From Chloroflexota bacterium (lineage in GTDB: Bacteria > Chloroflexota > Anaerolineae > B4-G1): a DNA stretch of 29,622 nucleotides. Both the position numbers and the translations under genes were made by a program. Below are positions 1 through 8,000 of the stretch, in pieces. The notes below the pieces were generated by a model. That model did no database searches. It had not been told where the DNA came from and saw nothing but the letters and a program-made list of their open reading frames with translations. The DNA lies in NCBI GenBank assembly GCA_024232355.1, contig JAAEPW010000731.1, forward strand, positions 1 through 29,622, written 5' to 3'. Numbering within the stretch: the stretch's first letter is position 1; each line of letters begins with the position of its first letter.

Positions 1-1
1 C

Positions 2-277
2 CATCAGGATATGGCTAAAATCACTTTTTTGCCTTATCTCTGCCACTCAAATCAATATTTCGCTTACGACATTCTGCCTGAGCCTACTCAACATGTTTAA
101 AAACTGTCCGAACCATTGATAAAGAGAAAAGAGACCATCGAAAACTCTCAAGAGGTGGTCTTGACCACTGATACTGTGCCAGAGAGATCGTTCAAAGCAG
201 CATTGAAAGACGCGCAGATGCACGACACGACCCTCAAGGTGAAGGCAGTTTACCGCATCATGCACCCATATTTATAA
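2..277 (+). pseudogene. Broken ORF of unknown family with an in-frame TAA
   Basis: One reading frame runs from the left edge to a TAA at 275-277 and is interrupted only by a TAA at 98-100. The first part contains an ATG at 11 and reads MAKITFLPYLCHSNQYFAYD, then a short stretch to the stop. The second part continues for 58 codons and ends KAVYRIMHPYL. The composition on both sides of the stop looks protein-like, so a gene with one nonsense mutation is possible. Two small unrelated ORFs are equally possible. I recognise no family, and no strong SD precedes the ATG or the internal TTG codons. It ends 15 bases before the next gene. Confidence 0.3.
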
Positions 278-292
278 GTACAAGGAGGAATC

Positions 293-643
293 GTGAACAA
301 CATTCAGCAAATGAGAAAAGACCGCAAACGGTACAACCTACAGATGTTTCGCAGCGGCATCAGTACCTTCCGTGAGCTAGAAGAAATGGAAGCCAATGCT
401 CTTGCCGATGGTGCCCTTGGCCAAAAACATAAAGAACTCGTTGCATTAGGGATCAGCATCGTGTCATCGTGTTATGGTTGAATAGAGTGCCAGGTCAGCA
501 GTACTGCTGACCTGGGGGCCAGTCGTAGGGAGATATTAGAGGCCGCAGCAGTAGCTCAGGTTATGGGGGGAGGGAACGCCCAGTGGCCGGCCCGCTTTGT
601 CTTTAAGGTTTTGGAAGAGTTAGATCGTTCAGCAAAAAAGTGA
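293..643 (+). CDS. AhpD/CMD-like thiol-redox protein, candidate selenoprotein (TGA at codon 63)
   Basis: The frame starts at GTG 293 behind AGGAGG (283-288). Conceptually read through TGA 479-481, it ends at TGA 641-643 and gives 116 residues. The first 62 residues match the N-terminal half of small carboxymuconolactone decarboxylase/AhpD-like proteins (DGALGQKHKELVALG). The frame stays open after the TGA and gives the rest of the family (GASRREILEAAAVAQVMGGG). The TGA lies exactly where the second Cys of the CxxC redox motif belongs (SCYG-TGA-IEC), so the motif would be CxxU. A perfect hairpin begins 8 nt after the TGA, and its loop is 19 nt from it. One oddity is that the His usually four residues after the second Cys is Gln here. 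The alternative is a pseudogene with a single Cys-to-stop mutation. The next gene follows after 43 nt. Confidence 0.6.
490..515 (+). promoter_or_regulatory. Candidate bacterial SECIS hairpin
   Basis: The sequence is a perfect palindrome: an 11-bp stem (490-500 with 505-515) closing a GTAC loop at 501-504. The loop starts 19 nt after the TGA at 479-481, within the spacing known for bacterial SECIS elements. The loop opens with GU, the dinucleotide SelB contacts in E. coli-type elements. It lies inside the coding frame, as bacterial SECIS elements must. It lacks a U-tract, so it is a poor terminator. Function is inferred. Confidence 0.55.
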
Positions 644-686
644 CCCTGTGAAACATGAACAATCAAAACAATATCAAGGAGAAAGA

Positions 687-1112
687 ATGACTAGTACAGA
701 AATAGAACTACGAGCATTTGAGTATTTTCAATCAGGATTCCACTGCGCAGAATCTATTTTACTGGCAATCGTAGAAACCTATGAAAAGAATCCAAGCAGT
801 CGGATACCAAAGGCTGCGGCAGGTTTTATGGGCGGAATCGGAGGAACACACGAAGAAGCTTGTGGAGCACTGACTGGCGGCATAATCGCCATCGGCTGTC
901 TGTTTGGAAGAACGGATCCAGAAACAGGTGTTGAGAACATCAAAAAGTTGGCATCAGAGTACAGAAGACGATTTATCCAAGAGTTTGGCGCTACCAAGTG
1001 CCAGATCTTATTGGATGAATTCGACGGACAAAAAGATGGCCTCAAATGCAAGAGATTGACGGCCACTGCCACGGGGATACTGTCAGAACTGTTGACCACA
1101 AGAGAACAATGA
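687..1112 (+). CDS. C_GCAxxG_C_C family protein
   Basis: This 141-residue protein has the hallmarks of the C_GCAxxG_C_C family: FHCAESIL near residues 18-25, a Gly-rich stretch running into EEACGALTGG near residues 60-75, then a late Cys in GATKCQILL and another in LKCKRL. The conserved Cys residues suggest redox activity or metal binding, but the family function is not established. The start at ATG 687 is chosen because AAGGAG at 676-681 sits 5 nt upstream. The GTG at 648 in the same frame has no such site. It lies 43 nt after the candidate selenoprotein on the same strand, so the two are probably co-transcribed. A strong terminator follows. Confidence 0.8.
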   Translation: MTSTEIELRAFEYFQSGFHCAESILLAIVETYEKNPSSRIPKAAAGFMGGIGGTHEEACGALTGGIIAIGCLFGRTDPETGVENIKKLASEYRRRFIQEFGATKCQILLDEFDGQKDGLKCKRLTATATGILSELLTTREQ

Positions 1113-1155
1113 CGCAGATTTTCACATCAACAACCACAAGACTATCTGTTACACG

Positions 1156-1192
1156 AAACAGCCCCGGTGCTAATCACCGGGGCTGTTTTTTT
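1156..1192 (+). terminator. Intrinsic terminator between convergent genes
   Basis: A 12-bp GC-rich stem (1158-1169 with 1175-1186) closes a CTAAT loop and is followed by seven T residues. It ends the plus-strand unit. On the minus strand, only a short T run follows the same stem, so it may also weakly stop the DUF1015 operon. Confidence 0.9.
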
Positions 1193-1202
1193 GCATTTCT
1201 AT

Positions 1203-2519
1203 TTACAACTGCTCGTCCGCGCTGATGGGCATCATCACCAGCCCACCGATGACCTTGGGGAAAAAGTCTGTGGACTTTTGAGGCATCTTTTCACCAGCGG
1301 CGGTACAATCCCGCACTTGCCCCATGCGTGTCGGGTTCATCACCAGCAAAAAGTTGGCCTTGCCCTGATCCACGGCATCGTATCCCATTTGTGGATCACG
1401 CAGGTACTCGATGTTTTCCTTGCGCTCGACAATTGCCTTGTCAAGCCCCAGCACCCGCTCGATGAATATTTCATGCAACACCGAGACATCAAGTAATCGC
1501 CAGTCGGAAGAACGATCCGGCAACAATTCCTCAAGCATCGCCGGGTCTTGCAACCTGATCACGGCATAATTGCCATCGTAAAAGCCAAAGCGGGGATGCG
1601 TGGGTTCTGCCTCTGCCAACGCTGCCTCCAGCGCCGGACGGTCTGCCACCGGCATCACCACAAAGTACTCTTTCGCCCGTTCCAGTGCCTCTTGGCCATT
1701 CACCTTGTCGTAAGCATAGATTTGGCGGTGAGTGGGCAGAATGACAAGTCCTGGATCCTCCATGCTCACCAACGTCACCATCCGATAGTTGAATCCGGCG
1801 TTCACAGGCGCATCGGGATACTTTTCTCGCATCTCGTCCCGATAGTTGATAGCCGTCTCATAGCGATGGTGACCATCGGCGATGATCAAATTCCGTTGGG
1901 GAGCCATTTCATCCACTACAGCCTGGATGACCTCTGGATCAGTCACGGGCCAAAATTGCTGCACTACGTCGTGCTCGAACATCTCGCGCAACTCGAACCC
2001 CGGCTGACCCTCAATGGCCGCATCCAGCAAATCGTTGATCCTGCCACCAGGATAGAGCATAAAGATGTGGCCAAAGTTGACCTCTGTAGCTCGCATCAGG
2101 TTCAGTCGATCCACCTTGGGGCCAGAGTGAGTACGCTCGTGAGGCAAAACGATGCCCTCGTCGAATCGACTCAGTTCCAGTGCGGCGACCAGTCCTTTGC
2201 GGGTCTTGGTACTACCATCAGGAAGAGTCGCAGTCTGATGAAGGACATAGAATGCCGGGGCATCTTCCTGCATCAAGATGCCTTCCTGGAGCCAGGACTC
2301 GTAATAGCCCTGCGCGCGGGTATAGACGTTGTTCTGCTCGTCATCCCCTGCCTCTTCCTTCCCCTTGATAATGCGCACAATGGTGTGTGGGCTCTGGTCG
2401 TAATATTTGTCTTGAAGTCCATGTCGCACCCGGTCGTAAGGCTGGCTGATGACGGCAGAGAGGTCGTCGGTCTTTTCCGGGTTGTAACGTACGCCTTTAA
2501 AAGGTCGAATGGTTGCCAT
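1203..2519 (-). CDS. DUF1015 family protein
   Basis: This 438-residue soluble protein matches the DUF1015 family. It opens with IRPFKGVRYN and has a PYD motif near residues 27-29, PHERTHSGPKVDR at about 126-138 and DGHHRYETA at about 215-223. It starts at ATG 2519 with AGGAGGT 5 nt upstream and lies 22 nt after the SerA-like gene, as the third gene of the glycine-riboswitch operon. The family has no assigned reaction that I know of. The DGHHR motif recalls ParB/sulfiredoxin-fold enzymes, which include the ADP-dependent serine kinase SerK, so a role in serine or phosphoserine chemistry is a hypothesis only. Operon position supports a role in serine/glycine metabolism. Confidence 0.88.
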   Translation of the reverse strand: MATIRPFKGVRYNPEKTDDLSAVISQPYDRVRHGLQDKYYDQSPHTIVRIIKGKEEAGDDEQNNVYTRAQGYYESWLQEGILMQEDAPAFYVLHQTATLPDGSTKTRKGLVAALELSRFDEGIVLPHERTHSGPKVDRLNLMRATEVNFGHIFMLYPGGRINDLLDAAIEGQPGFELREMFEHDVVQQFWPVTDPEVIQAVVDEMAPQRNLIIADGHHRYETAINYRDEMREKYPDAPVNAGFNYRMVTLVSMEDPGLVILPTHRQIYAYDKVNGQEALERAKEYFVVMPVADRPALEAALAEAEPTHPRFGFYDGNYAVIRLQDPAMLEELLPDRSSDWRLLDVSVLHEIFIERVLGLDKAIVERKENIEYLRDPQMGYDAVDQGKANFLLVMNPTRMGQVRDCTAAGEKMPQKSTDFFPKVIGGLVMMPISADEQL

Positions 2520-2541
2520 ATTTACCTCCTATGACTTTTTG

Positions 2542-3447
2542 CTATCGACTTGCAACTTCAATAGCAATCTGGGCCACTTCCTCTCCCACCCGCGCCTTAG
2601 CTTCCATCGTCCCGGCACCGATGTGGGGAGAGCCAATCACCTGCGGGAGGTCAACAAACCGCTTACCCCGCTCTTCTTTCTCATCCTCGTAAACGTCCAA
2701 CGCTGCGCCGGACACTTTGCCGCTCTTGATGGCATCATATAACGCCACCTCATCCAGCGTGCCGCCGCGCCCACAGTTAACGATGTAGACCCCATCCTTC
2801 ATCTTTCCGAACGATTCAGCGCCGACGATGTAATGAGTCTCTGGCGTGTGAGGCACGTGGAGTGAAACAAAATCAGAGCGAGCAAAGAGTTCGTCCAACG
2901 AGACTTGATCGGCATAATCTACCTCGGTAGGCGTGCGGCGATAAAACAGCACATCCATTCCCAAAGCATTCGCTTTTTGCCCCGTCAAACCACCGATACG
3001 TCCCAAGCCAATCAGTCCCAATGTCTTGCCCGACAGCTCGACGCCCTTGCTATATACTTTCTTCTCCCACTTGCCGTCCTTCATCGAAGCGGTAACCTGG
3101 GGAACCTGGCGTACCAGGGACAACAAATAACCCACAGCCAGCTCTGCCACCGAGTTGGATGAGGCGGAGGGAGTGTTGCGCACCTCGACACCTTTCGATT
3201 CAGCGTACGCCACGTCAATGTTATCCAGGCCAACGCCGCCCCGGACAATCAGTTTCAGATTGGTCGCCTTGTCGATCAAGGATTCGCGCACCTTGGTGCG
3301 GCTGCGAACGACCATTGCATCATAATCGGCGATAACCGTCTCTAGATCCTCTGGCGTGATGTCATCCCGAACGTCTACCTCGATCCCCGCCTCACGCATC
3401 GCTGCGACGGCCTGAGGAGCACTTGGGTCACAAACAATCAATTTCAT
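2542..3447 (-). CDS. serA: D-3-phosphoglycerate dehydrogenase-like 2-hydroxyacid dehydrogenase (short form)
   Basis: Oxidises 3-phosphoglycerate to 3-phosphohydroxypyruvate with NAD in serine synthesis, by family assignment. A related substrate such as hydroxypyruvate cannot be excluded. The 301 residues hold the D-2-hydroxyacid dehydrogenase fold with the NAD motif GLGRIG at 147-152, catalytic Arg227 (NCGRGG), an acidic DVYEDE segment at 251-256 and catalytic His275 (SPHIGA). It lacks the C-terminal ACT domain of full-length SerA, so feedback inhibition by serine through that domain is not expected. AAGGAGAT precedes ATG 3447. It sits 22 nt after the aminotransferase and 22 nt before DUF1015, under the glycine riboswitch. 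Confidence 0.88.
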   Translation of the reverse strand: MKLIVCDPSAPQAVAAMREAGIEVDVRDDITPEDLETVIADYDAMVVRSRTKVRESLIDKATNLKLIVRGGVGLDNIDVAYAESKGVEVRNTPSASSNSVAELAVGYLLSLVRQVPQVTASMKDGKWEKKVYSKGVELSGKTLGLIGLGRIGGLTGQKANALGMDVLFYRRTPTEVDYADQVSLDELFARSDFVSLHVPHTPETHYIVGAESFGKMKDGVYIVNCGRGGTLDEVALYDAIKSGKVSGAALDVYEDEKEERGKRFVDLPQVIGSPHIGAGTMEAKARVGEEVAQIAIEVASR

Positions 3448-3469
3448 CTCGATCTCCTTTTATCTCGTT

Positions 3470-4540
3470 TTACGCGAGTCCTAAAATGTCCTCAATTTGC
3501 CCGGTGAGCCATTTGAGGTCGTCCAATGTCAGATCACCCATGTGCGCGATGCGGAAGCATTTCTCCTTGAGGGCACCGTACCCATTAGAGAGCGTTGCCC
3601 CTCGCTTGCCCAACTCTTTATTGAGATCAGCCACACTAATACCACGCGTGTTCTCAATGTTGGTGACTGTGTATGAGAGGTACTTTTCGTCAGAGTAAAG
3701 GCCAAAGTAACGACGAGCCCAATCTTGGACATAGGCCGCCATCTCTTTGTATTTGGCCCAATGATTGTCCAACCCCACAGCAAAAATGTCGTCCAATTGA
3801 GCATTCAGTGCCTGGATCAAGCTGATGGCCGGGGTAGCCGGAGTCTGATGATTTTCGTACTTTTTATCCATCTGCGCATAGGCAAAGTAATAGCCAGGGT
3901 TTTCCACCTGTGTAGCTCGCTCCCGCGCCCGATCGCTCACTGCACAGATCGTCAATCCTGGAGGAAGAGCAAAGCACTTTTGTACACCGGCCAAGCAGAC
4001 ATCCAATCTCCAAGCATCAAACTCGATCTTGGTGCCAGCCATACCACTGACGGCGTCCACCAGGATCAGGACGTCGGGGTACTTTTCGCGAACGAGAGCG
4101 GCGATCTCTTTGACCGGATTCATCAGCCCGGTAGAAGTCTCATTCAATACCACAGTGATGGCATCATAGTCTCCCTTGGAGAGTGCCTCGTCCACCTTTT
4201 CGGGTGTGATGGCCTGGCCCATCGGCACCTCTATCTTGTCACAGGGAACGCCGTTGGCGGCGGTTAGTTGATGCCAGCGCTTGGAAAAAGCACCACACAC
4301 CGTGTTGAGTATCCGCTTGGTGGATGCCTGGCGGATCGACCCTTCCATCAGACCAGTCGATGAGCTGGCATAAAGATAGACCCGTTGCTCAGTGTAAAGC
4401 ATCTGCTGCAGCTTTGGGGTCACCGCTTCTTGCAAGGCGGCGTACTCCTTGGAACGATGGCCGAGCATCGGCGCGGCCTGAGCCTGCAGGATTTCGTCCC
4501 GCACGTGAGTCGGCCCTGGAATAAAAAGTTTCTTGTACAT
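3470..4540 (-). CDS. Class V aminotransferase (serine-glyoxylate/alanine-glyoxylate type)
   Basis: A PLP enzyme of 356 residues. It begins with the typical FIPGPTHVRDEIL, has the PLP-ring Asp at about 162 (LVDAVSG) and the Schiff-base Lys at about 188 (AGVQKCFALPPGL). The family uses serine, alanine or phosphoserine as amino donor with glyoxylate, pyruvate or 2-oxoglutarate as acceptor. Next to a SerA-like dehydrogenase it could serve as the phosphoserine transaminase, as class V enzymes do in organisms lacking SerC. It could also interconvert glycine and glyoxylate. ATG 4540 has AGGAGGT 5 nt upstream. It is the first gene after the tandem glycine riboswitch and its terminator, so glycine should control its transcription. 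Confidence 0.88.
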   Translation of the reverse strand: MYKKLFIPGPTHVRDEILQAQAAPMLGHRSKEYAALQEAVTPKLQQMLYTEQRVYLYASSSTGLMEGSIRQASTKRILNTVCGAFSKRWHQLTAANGVPCDKIEVPMGQAITPEKVDEALSKGDYDAITVVLNETSTGLMNPVKEIAALVREKYPDVLILVDAVSGMAGTKIEFDAWRLDVCLAGVQKCFALPPGLTICAVSDRARERATQVENPGYYFAYAQMDKKYENHQTPATPAISLIQALNAQLDDIFAVGLDNHWAKYKEMAAYVQDWARRYFGLYSDEKYLSYTVTNIENTRGISVADLNKELGKRGATLSNGYGALKEKCFRIAHMGDLTLDDLKWLTGQIEDILGLA

Positions 4541-4647
4541 TACAACCTCCTGTTAGATAGTATGGGGGGAAGCTTGTCGATCTTGCACAAGATGTCAGTT
4601 TACTCCAGACACTGCAAGTTTGGGATCGATTTATCGGCTCCCCTAAA

Positions 4648-4686
4648 CAAAAAAAGGGACACACAAACACAATTGCTGTGTGTCCT
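4648..4686 (-). terminator. Riboswitch expression-platform terminator
   Basis: Read on the minus strand, a 9-bp stem GGACACACA/TGTGTGTCC (4677-4685 with 4657-4665) with an 11-nt loop is followed by seven T residues (4649-4655). It lies between the second glycine aptamer and the aminotransferase start, the usual place for a transcription-terminating expression platform. Confidence 0.88.
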
Positions 4687-4697
4687 CTGTCTACTAA

Positions 4698-4902
4698 CCT
4701 GAGAGATTCCTCCCGATAAACTGCCGGGGCTTGCCCCATCGGTGTCTGGGGACAATTCTGACCGCAACGGTCAAAATTGTCCAAAAGACTTTCCAGAGGT
4801 GCCGGTATGCGAGGTCCTACGACCTGAGAGTTTCGCTGTCGCAATCAGCCCACGCGCCAACTTGCCCCTTCGGTGCCCGCCTTCCTCAGCGGTCTCTCCC
4901 CC
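4698..4902 (-). ncRNA. Tandem glycine riboswitch (two aptamers)
   Basis: Two glycine aptamers lie in tandem on the minus strand. Aptamer I (about 4902-4823) shows the GGGAGAGACC start, a GCACCGAAGGGGCAA core and the ACTCTCAGG end. Aptamer II (about 4800-4698) has the core CACCGATGGGGCAA, ends CTCTCAGG and carries an extra long stem at 4750-4782. A linker of about 22 nt joins them, and a terminator hairpin follows 12 nt downstream. Glycine riboswitches usually turn genes on, mostly for glycine cleavage. Here the controlled genes are an aminotransferase, a SerA-like dehydrogenase and DUF1015, so whether it acts as an on or off switch is not decided by sequence reading alone. Confidence 0.95.
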
Positions 4903-4933
4903 ACATCCCATAGCATAAATACAATTTGTACTT

Positions 4934-4962
4934 ATTCTACACCACGCGATAGCAAATGTCAA
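4934..4962 (-). promoter_or_regulatory. Promoter of the glycine-riboswitch operon
   Basis: On the minus strand, TTGACA (4962-4957) and TAGAAT (4939-4934) are separated by 17 nt. The predicted start is near 4927, about 25 nt before aptamer I. Confidence 0.85.
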
Positions 4963-4992
4963 TATGGGAACGGCTATACCCAAACGCACATC

Positions 4993-5020
4993 TTGACACC
5001 AGACTTGGAGCGGGTACAAT
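4993..5020 (+). promoter_or_regulatory. Promoter of the SHMT-GcvT gene
   Basis: TTGACA (4993-4998) and TACAAT (5015-5020) are separated by 16 nt. The predicted start is near 5027, giving a leader of about 33 nt. It is back to back with the riboswitch operon promoter and has no riboswitch of its own. Confidence 0.82.
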
Positions 5021-5059
5021 AGATTATAGTGCGAACGATATAATTTTTTGGAGGCATCT

Positions 5060-8000
5060 ATGTCTTTATCCAACGATTTCCTTTTTCGCGGCGATCTATC
5101 TACTCTCGATCCAGACGTTGCTCAATTGATCGATCTGGAAAAGGAACGCCAGGCCCGCAAGTTGATCATGATCCCCTCGGAGAGCAGCTCACCGTGGGCG
5201 GTGCGCGAAGCACTGGGTTCCGTGTTAATGAACATCTACGCCGAAGGTTACCCCAACCCAGAAACCCACTGGCTGGCCGAAAATGAAATCCTCGACTATG
5301 AGCATCATTTGGCCCATTACCGCCGCTACGGGGATCGACGCTATTATCGAGGCGTGGAATACGTCGATGTAATCGAATCCTTGGCCCGACGCCGCTGTGC
5401 TGAGGCATTCGCCACCAGTAGGATCAGTGCGGACCAGCTCTATGTCAACGTCCAGCCGCTATCCGGCGGCCCAGCCAACGTTGCCGTCCAACAAGCGCTG
5501 CTCAAGCCTGGCGACACCATTATGGGTATGGCATTGCACCACGGCGGCCACCTGACCCACGGCAGCCCAGTCAATTTATCGGGCCGACTCTACAACGTCG
5601 TTTCCTATCAAGTGGACGAGCAGACGGAATTGCTCGACTATGACGAAATTGAGGAAATGGCGCTGGAACATCGACCCAAGTTAATCATTGCCGGTTACAC
5701 CTCTTATCCACGTCTTCCCAACTGGGCCAAGTTCCGCCAGATTGCCGATCGAGTTGGCGCTTATCTCTTAGCCGACATCGCCCATGTGGCCGGTATGGTC
5801 ATCGCCGGGGCATACCCCAGCCCACTGGGATATGCCGACGTGATATCCTTTACCACCCACAAGACGCTCTGTGGTCCGCGGGGAGCCTGCATCATTACTA
5901 CAGATTCCATACTAGCGCAACGGATTGATCGCGCCGTTTTCCCCGGTCTCCAGGGAGGGCCTCACGTCAACAAATTTGCGGCGATGGCTGTTGCCTTTCG
6001 TCTAGCACAGACCGAACAGTTTCACACCTTGCAGCACCAAGTTGTGACTAACGCTCAAGCCCTCGCCCAAGCATTGACCGACAACGACTTGCGCGTTCCT
6101 TGTGGCGGCACCGATACCCATCTATTGCTTCTTGATTGCAAGACCATAAAGGGACGCGATGGCACCCCTTTGATGGGCGATGTCACGGCGGCAATTCTCG
6201 ACTTGATCGGCATCGTCGTCAACAAAAATACGATCCCTGGCGACAAGACCGCCGCCTATCCAAGTGGTATTCGCTTGGGTACACCGTGGATTACTCAACG
6301 GGGTATGGGCGAACCCGAAATGGAGAAAATTGCCAAGATCATTGCCGACGCGATGAAGGCCACCGAACCCCTCATCTACAAAGGTGTGCGTGGACTAGTC
6401 TACCGAGGCAAAATAGACTTTGACGTACTGGGCAAGTTGCGCCTTCAAGTGGCAGAACTGGCCGAACAAGCCGGAATTGACTTTGAACCTCTACACAGCG
6501 GTTATCCCCACCACTATATAGTGCCAGAGCCCGACCATGAAGAAAAAGAACAATACCGTCAAATCGAGATCGAGGGTAATCTGGCCGCGACCTTTGTCGA
6601 GCAGATCACGCCCGCTAACCTCGCTTATCTCAAACAAGGGAACTGGCAACCAATGACGATGCTGGAACGAGATGGGAAAGTGATGAGCCTGGCCCTCATC
6701 CAACGTCCCAGTTTTGGCCACTATCGTTACCGAATCGTCGTGCCAGCAAACCGGGCGTGGAGAGTCATAGCCTGGCTGCGCGATCTTGCCGATGGATTCG
6801 TACGTTTCGATGACGCTGACCCGTGGGCCAAACTGCCCGGGCCAGTCGTTGTACGAGACATGGGAACGTTCGATGAAGCCATCCCTGAACTGCAAACTCT
6901 GGAACAGGACACGTTCACCCCGCCATTTTCCTACAAGCCCTATTTCATTGGCCTCTCGGCATCCGACTATGCCGACCCTACAGGAGAGCCACTTCCGCAC
7001 TTTGAGTGGCAGGGGACAGAGCGATCATCCCCGCGTCGCACGCCCCTATTCAACTGGCACACAAAGCATGGGGCAAAGATGGCCCCCTTTGCCGGGTGGG
7101 AGATGCCGCTCTGGTACACCTCTATCAGTGACGAACATCGGGCCGTGCGGGGCGCTGCGGGTCTCTTTGACGTCTCTCATATGGGGATATTCGAAGTAAG
7201 CGGCCCCCATGCCTCGTACTTTCTCAATTTGGTCACCTCGAACGACACCAATGCCCTCCGGCCTGGAGAATCACAATACGCCTACCTGTTGACACCCGAT
7301 GGCCGTGTGATAGACGACCTGATGGTCTATATGCTCAGTCCATCCCGCTATCTCGTGGTAGTCAACGCTGTCAACAAAGACAAGGACTGGGTATGGCTAT
7401 GTGCGGTGAACGAACGAGAAGTGCTGATAGATAACGCGCGACCTTGGGCGCGAACCAGCTTTCAAGCCGGATTACGAGACCTACACGATCCTCACGAGAG
7501 CTACGCTTGGCTGGCCGACGTTGCTCTCCAAGGACCGCGCTCACGAGATATTTTGCTTGCCCTCCTCGATAAAGCGCCTTATTCTGGCGCCGTCCCCGAA
7601 ATTCGAAGCAAGTTATTGACCCTAAAGCGCACCGAGGTGACAGAAGTGCAAATCCCATCCAGCCGCGCGCCGGGTGGCATTTTCAACCTGATCGTTGCCC
7701 GTACCGGTTACACGGGTGAGCGAATGGGGTTCGAGATTTTCGTCCACCCTGACGTAATGGAACTGCTGTGGGAACAATTGCTAGAGGTCGGTGCACCCTT
7801 TGGCCTGCGCCCCATCGGGCTGGGTGCACGTGACAGCTTGAGAGTCGAGGCCGGATTGCCGCTCTATGGCCACGAACTAGCAGGGCCGCTCGACCTACGC
7901 CCTGATGACGCGGGTTTCAGGAGTTATGTCAAAGTGCATAAACCTTTCTTTGTTGGACGACAAGCCTATATTGAACACACCCGCGAGCGCAAAATGATCG

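Noticed and set aside
47..265. 72-residue minus-strand ORF
   Set aside because: Composition is unlike a real protein, there is no SD, and it lies opposite the more protein-like plus-strand frame.
1548..2534. 328-codon plus-strand ORF
   Set aside because: It is the antisense shadow of DUF1015. It has His/Leu-rich composition, no family motifs and no SD.
4750..4782. Long stem in the riboswitch as a separate terminator
   Set aside because: It lacks a T-run and sits inside aptamer II, so it is an extended peripheral helix.
5048..5059. TTG start for the SHMT-GcvT fusion
   Set aside because: It would place the GGAGG site inside the coding sequence. ATG 5060 is correctly spaced behind it.
6491..7000. 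169-codon minus-strand ORF inside the SHMT-GcvT gene
   Set aside because: It is antisense to the central domain of a well-supported gene and has no SD or family match.
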